Origin: Pseudisothecium myosuroides
Lineage: Eukaryota; Streptophyta; Bryopsida; Hypnales; Lembophyllaceae
Reading direction: 5' to 3'
Length of the DNA stretch: 64,000 bases
Assembly: GCA_951799445.1 (NCBI GenBank)
Contig: OX637297.1
Coordinates: 10,788,001-10,852,000 of the forward strand
This document shows, one piece after another, positions 59,297 to 64,000 of the stretch (position 1 is the first letter of the stretch; the number at the start of each line of letters is the position of its first letter). The notes under the pieces are model-generated. The model did no database searches. It saw only the letters and a list, made by a program, of their open reading frames with translations, and had not been told where the DNA came from. A program made the translations under genes and the position numbers.

Positions 59297-62200
59297 TCTT
59301 CCTTTTTAATTTTAGAAGTGGAGGTCCAAATTGGAGCAACTCATAGATTTGAAAGGTTTACTAGATTTGCAACTTCTACATGTTCTTTTTATTTCCTCCT
59401 CAATCCAATTTCATGACCTTAAAGTTTTATTTAATTTAAACTACAGCGAAGGACGAGGGGTATTTATTTAGGGTTCTCCTTCTTAATTTTAGGAAAAGAG
59501 GCCCACATTGGAGGAGCTCATGGATTTCAAATGTTTACCAGATTTGCAACTTCCACATATTTTTTTTTCCTCCTCGTTCCAATGTCATGGCTTTAGAGGG
59601 ATTTTTTAAAATTAAACTACAGCAAAGGGTGAATGCTTTTTATTGGGTCTGCTTCTTAATTCTAGAAAAAGAGGCCCAAATTGGAGCAACTCATAGATTT
59701 GAAAGGTTTACTAGATTTGCAACTTCTACATGCTCTTTTTATTTCCTCCTCAATCCAATTTCATGACCTTAAAGTTTTATTTAATTTAAACTACAGTGAA
59801 GGACGAGGGGTATTTATTTAAGGTTCTCGTTCTTAATTTTAGGAAAAGAGGCCCTCATTGGAGGAGCTCATGGATTTCAAATGTTTACCAGATTTGCAAC
59901 TTCTACATATATTTTTAAATTCCTCCTCGTTCCAATGTCATGGCTTTAGAGGTTCTTAAAAAAAATTAAACTACAGCAAAGGGTGAGTATTTTTTATTGG
60001 GTCTGCTTCTTAATTTTAGAAAAAGAAGCCCAAATTGGAGGAACTCATGGATTTCAAACATTTACAACATTTGCAACTTCTACATGTTCTTTTTATTTCC
60101 TCCTCAATCCAATTTCATGACTTTAAAATTTTATTTAATTTAAATTAAAGCAAAGGATGACTGATATTTGTTTTTTGTTTTCCTTTTTAATTTAAGAGAA
60201 AAAGGGGCAAATTGGAGGAGCTCATGGATTTCAAATGATTCCCACATTTGCAACTTCTACATATTTTTATATTTTCTCCTCGTTCCAATTTCATGACTTT
60301 AGAGTTTTATTTAATTTAAAGTACAGCGAAGCCGGATGGGTATTTGTTTTTTGTTTTCCTTTTTAATTTAAGAAAAAAAAGGGCAAATTGGAGGAGCTCA
60401 TGGATTTCAAATGTTTCCCACATTTGCAACTTCTACATATTTTTATATTTCCTCCTTGTTCCAATTTCATGACTTTAAAGTTTTATTTCATTTAAACTAC
60501 AGCAAAGGATGACCGGTACTTGTTTTTTTGTTTCCTTTTTAATTTAAGAAAAAAAGGGGCAAATTGGAGGAGCTCATGGATTTCAAATGTTTCCCACATT
60601 TGCAACTTCTACATATTTTTATATTTCCTCCTCGTTCCAACTTCATGACTTTAGAGTTTTATTTAATTTAAAGTACAGCGAAGCCGAACGGGTATTTGTT
60701 TTTGTTTTCCTTTTTAATTTAAGAAAAAAAGGGGCAAATTGGAGGAGCTCATGGATTTCAAATGTTTCCCACATTTGCAACTTCTACATATTTTTATATT
60801 TCCTCCTCGTTCCAATTTCATGACTTTAGAGTTTTATTTAATTTAAAGTACAGCGAAGCCGGATGGGTATTTGTTTTTTGTTTTCCTTTTTAATTTAAGA
60901 AAAAAAGGGGCAAATTGGAGGAGCTCATGGATTTCAAATGATTCCCACATTTGCAACTTCTACATATTTTTATATTTCCTCCTTGTTCCAATTTCATGAC
61001 TTTAGAGTTTTATTTAATTTAAAGTACAGCGAAGCCGGATGGGTATTTGTTTTTTGTTTTCCTTTTTAATTTAAGAAAAAAAGGGGCAAATTGGAGGAGC
61101 TCATGGATTTCAAATGATTCCCACATTTGCAACTTCTACATATTTTTATATTTCCTCCTTGTTCCAATTTCATGACATTAGAGTTTTATTTAATTTAAAG
61201 TACAGCGAAGCCGGATGGGTATTTGTTTTTTGTTTTCCTTTTTAATTTAAGAAAAAAAAAGGGCAAATTGGAGGAGCTCATGGATTTCAAATGTTTCCCA
61301 CATTTGCAACTTCTACATATTTTTATTTTTCCTCCTTGTTCCAATTTCATGACTTTAAAGTTTTATTTCATTTAAACTACAGCAAAAGATGACCGGTATT
61401 TGTTTTTTTGTTTCCTTTTTAATTTAAGAAAAAAAGGGGCAAATTGGAGGAGCTCATGGATTTCAAATGTTTTTTACATTTGCAACTTCTACATATTTTT
61501 ATATTTCCTCCTCATTCCAATTTCATGACTTTAGAGTTTTATTTAATTTAAAGTACAGCGAAGCTGGATGGGTATTTGTTTTTTGTTTTCCTTTTTAATT
61601 TAAGAAAAAAAGGGGCAAATTGGAGGAGCTCATGGATTTCAAATGATTCCCACATTTGCAACTTCTACATATTTTTATATTTCCTCCTCGTTCCAATTTC
61701 ATGACTTTAGAGTTTTATTTAATTTAAAGTACAGCGAAGCCGGATGGGTATTTGTTTTTTGTTTTCCTTTTTAATTTAAGAAAAAAAGGGGCAAATTGGA
61801 GGAGCTCATGGATTTCAAATGATTCCCACATTTGCAACTTCTACATATTTTTATATTTCCTCCTTGTTCCAATTTCATGACTTTAGAGTTTTATTTAATT
61901 TAAAGTATAGCAAAGCCGGACGGGTATTTTTTTTTGTTTTCCTTTTTAATTTAAGAAAAAAAGGGGCAAGTTGGAGGAGCTCATGGATTTCAAATGATTC
62001 CCACATTTGCAAGTTCTAAATATTTTTATATTTCTTCCTTGTTCCAATTTCATGACTTTAAAGTTTTATTTCATTTAAACTACAGCAAAGGATGACCAGT
62101 ATTTGTTTTTTGTTTTCCTTTTTAATTTAAAAAAAAAAGGGGCAAATTGGAGGAGCTCATGGATTTCAAATGTTTCCCACATTTGCAACTTCTACATATT

Positions 62201-62415
62201 TTTATATTTCCTCCTCGTTCCAATTTCATGACTTTAGAGTTTTATTTAATTTAAAGTACAGCGAAGCCGAATGGGTATTTGTTTTTTGTTTTCCTTTTTA
62301 ATTTAAGAACAAATGGATTCCAAATTGGAGGAGCTCATGGATTTCAAGTGTTTTTTACATTTGCAACTTCTACATATTTTTTTATTTCCTCCTCGTTCCA
62401 ATTTCATGACTCTGT
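59297..62415 (+). repeat. Satellite with about 176-bp unit, about 17-18 copies
   Basis: The landmark GGAGGAGCTCATGGATTTCA recurs near 60,215, 60,389, 60,566, 60,741, 60,918, 61,095, 61,270, 61,446, 61,621, 61,797, 61,972, 62,148 and 62,325, with older units near 59,330-60,035. Within the younger part two variant classes alternate, one with AAGTACAGCGAAGCCGGATG and one with AACTACAGCAAAGGATGACC. This suggests higher-order amplification. Left-end units are the most diverged. Confidence 0.92.
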
Positions 62416-64000
62416 TCAACTTTTTTGAATTAATGTGGACACATATTTCAACGTGTTTGAATTGCATATTTTTGGGATTCTGAGTCGTAAGAATATTTTG
62501 AACTTCCTCTTCTGTGTTTCGAGCATTTGCGCACAAGTATCTTTGACATTTGATATTGGTAGCCATTTAAGTGTAGGGCACACTTTATTCCAATTTTTTT
62601 ATAAATATGTGGACAAAATGCATGTACAAAAATCTATGACTTTTTACAATCATGGCCATGAAAGTACTAGCAGAATTCATCAATAGTTTTTGTAATTCAT
62701 AAGGTGATGAATTCAAATGGGTATGAATTGAATATTTTTGTAGACTAAAAATCTTAAAGAATTTTATAACTTCCACAACAACATGATCGTCTCATCAACA
62801 ACATGTCGTCCAGATTTCTTCTATTAATCTTGAAAATGTCATGTCTCACATGAATTTTGAACTTACTTATCTTCCACTTAAACAGTATGTCATCCCTTTT
62901 CACAACGGTATAAAATATCAATAATAATGTTAAAGAAAAGACATCACCTTCAATAGTATATTATTTACTTTTATTATTTTATGCACGTACCATATATTAG
63001 GGTCAGATTTGTAGGATCTAAGTGAGACAAAATCATTTTCTATGTGAATTGATTTTCTTTTCGTGATTTTGTGATAACGTGATTTAGAATTTCCGAAAGA
63101 TTTATACATATACAGCAATCACCTTCGTATATATATTATATTTCATTTTTCATTTTCATAATTTCTTTTGTTGAGGATTTAAATTATTGTCTTTAACATT
63201 TTTTACATTTCAAATATTCCATATTATTTGTAATTTTTGAAAAATTCATTGCATGCCATATATAATTATATTTTGAAATATTTTTTAACGAATCTGACCC
63301 AAACGTAAAGTACAATGCAAAGAAAGTGGGAAGCAATAAAATTTTGGATTTGTAGATGATATGTACCTAACTAAGTAATACTTCTATTCCAAAAACTATT
63401 GAAGCTATTTATTTGTATTTCAATTGTAAGGCTTTTTGAACTCGAATTTCTGGACCATGCGCGGATTGTATTGTAGAGGGTATTTTTAGAAAACTGTTTG
63501 CAAGGACTGAGGGGTGCACTGGCTTTGTTTCTTGATGTTTGTACGTATGGTGTGAAAATTATTGAATTTGAAAGTGCTCATTGAAATAAGAAAATAGGAA
63601 TTTATATTTCTATTGACTTCGGAAAAGAGCATGTCAAGGCATACCAATTGTTTGTTAACATTCCAAATATTTACACACTCAAATTCTTTTATGGCTTGGG
63701 CGCACGTCTTGAAAGAGTTTATCCATAGCAGTCCTTAAGTTCGGCTCTTAGTTTGTTTGTTTTGTTTTGTAAATTTTGTTTTATTTGTTACATTTAGATC
63801 TCCCGAACTGTGCATTCCCGGGGACGTGCTTGGTATTATCGGAAAGCCCTCAGCAAGGAGGGATGTACGGGCTTTGTTTTGTGACATGTCGAAGTCTTGT
63901 GCATAAATTATAAATATTTGAGTTTTTTTTGGTCCTTTTAAATTAATAAATTATTCTAAATTAATTATTTTTTTTGTGCAAATTTCTCACATAATGAGCA
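62416..64000. other. AT-rich gene-free stretch to the window end
   Basis: No gene, RNA gene or organised repeat was recognised. Confidence 0.45.

Overview
The window is a gene-poor, AT-rich, repeat-dominated stretch of a plant-lineage (streptophyte) nuclear genome. Evidence: spliceosomal introns with GTAAGT donors and CAG/TAG acceptors, interstitial TTTAGGG-type telomere-like tracts, plant-type hAT (BED/DUF659), CACTA and MULE-like relics, a DUF7869-type gene, and long satellites. A charophyte, bryophyte, lycophyte or fern is plausible; the sequence alone does not decide. No intact housekeeping gene was recognised. Almost every recognisable coding segment belongs to a mobile element, and nearly all carry in-frame stops or frameshifts.

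Layout. 1-3043: a giant foldback (inverted arms of about 1.3-1.45 kb). 4.05-5.23 kb: three minisatellites. 7.07-9.28 kb: broken hAT element with repeated GTCCGTCC motifs ahead of its transposase. 9.28-11.4 kb: the 5' end of a DUF7869-type element, joined head-on to the broken hAT. 12,254-21,888: one MULE-like element with inverted ends and a perfect 10-bp target-site duplication, holding a decayed transposase, a 125-bp satellite and a nested CACTA MITE. 22-42 kb: satellites, MITEs, degenerate repeats and a few weak coding relics. 42.9-47.2 kb: a nearly complete DUF7869-type gene (about 950 codons, one frameshift, one nonsense codon) with its leader. 47.98-57.1 kb: a second multi-gene block, all on the minus strand, encoding an unknown 210-aa C-terminal exon, an FCP1/NIF-like HAD phosphatase, and a large protein with a GQH motif (ParB/DGQHR-like) in its middle and a C-terminal half resembling a beta-class DNA methyltransferase. 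59.3-62.4 kb: a 176-bp satellite.

The most interesting signal is a family of short dyad-symmetric sites in the introns and leaders of these blocks. About thirty-three sites, 19-21 nt long, have 8-9 nt arms around a 3-nt centre. All share the core TCG-ANT-CGA or a one-step decayed form, but the outer arms are specific to each block: TCAACTCG or TCAAGTCG at 9.6-10.7 kb, TAtmGTCG at 45.9-46.7 kb, and TYAGCTCG at 48.7-55.5 kb. This looks like a recognition system whose shared core is kept while the specificity arms diverge with each element. The ParB/methyltransferase-like gene inside the third block is a candidate partner, but that link is an inference.
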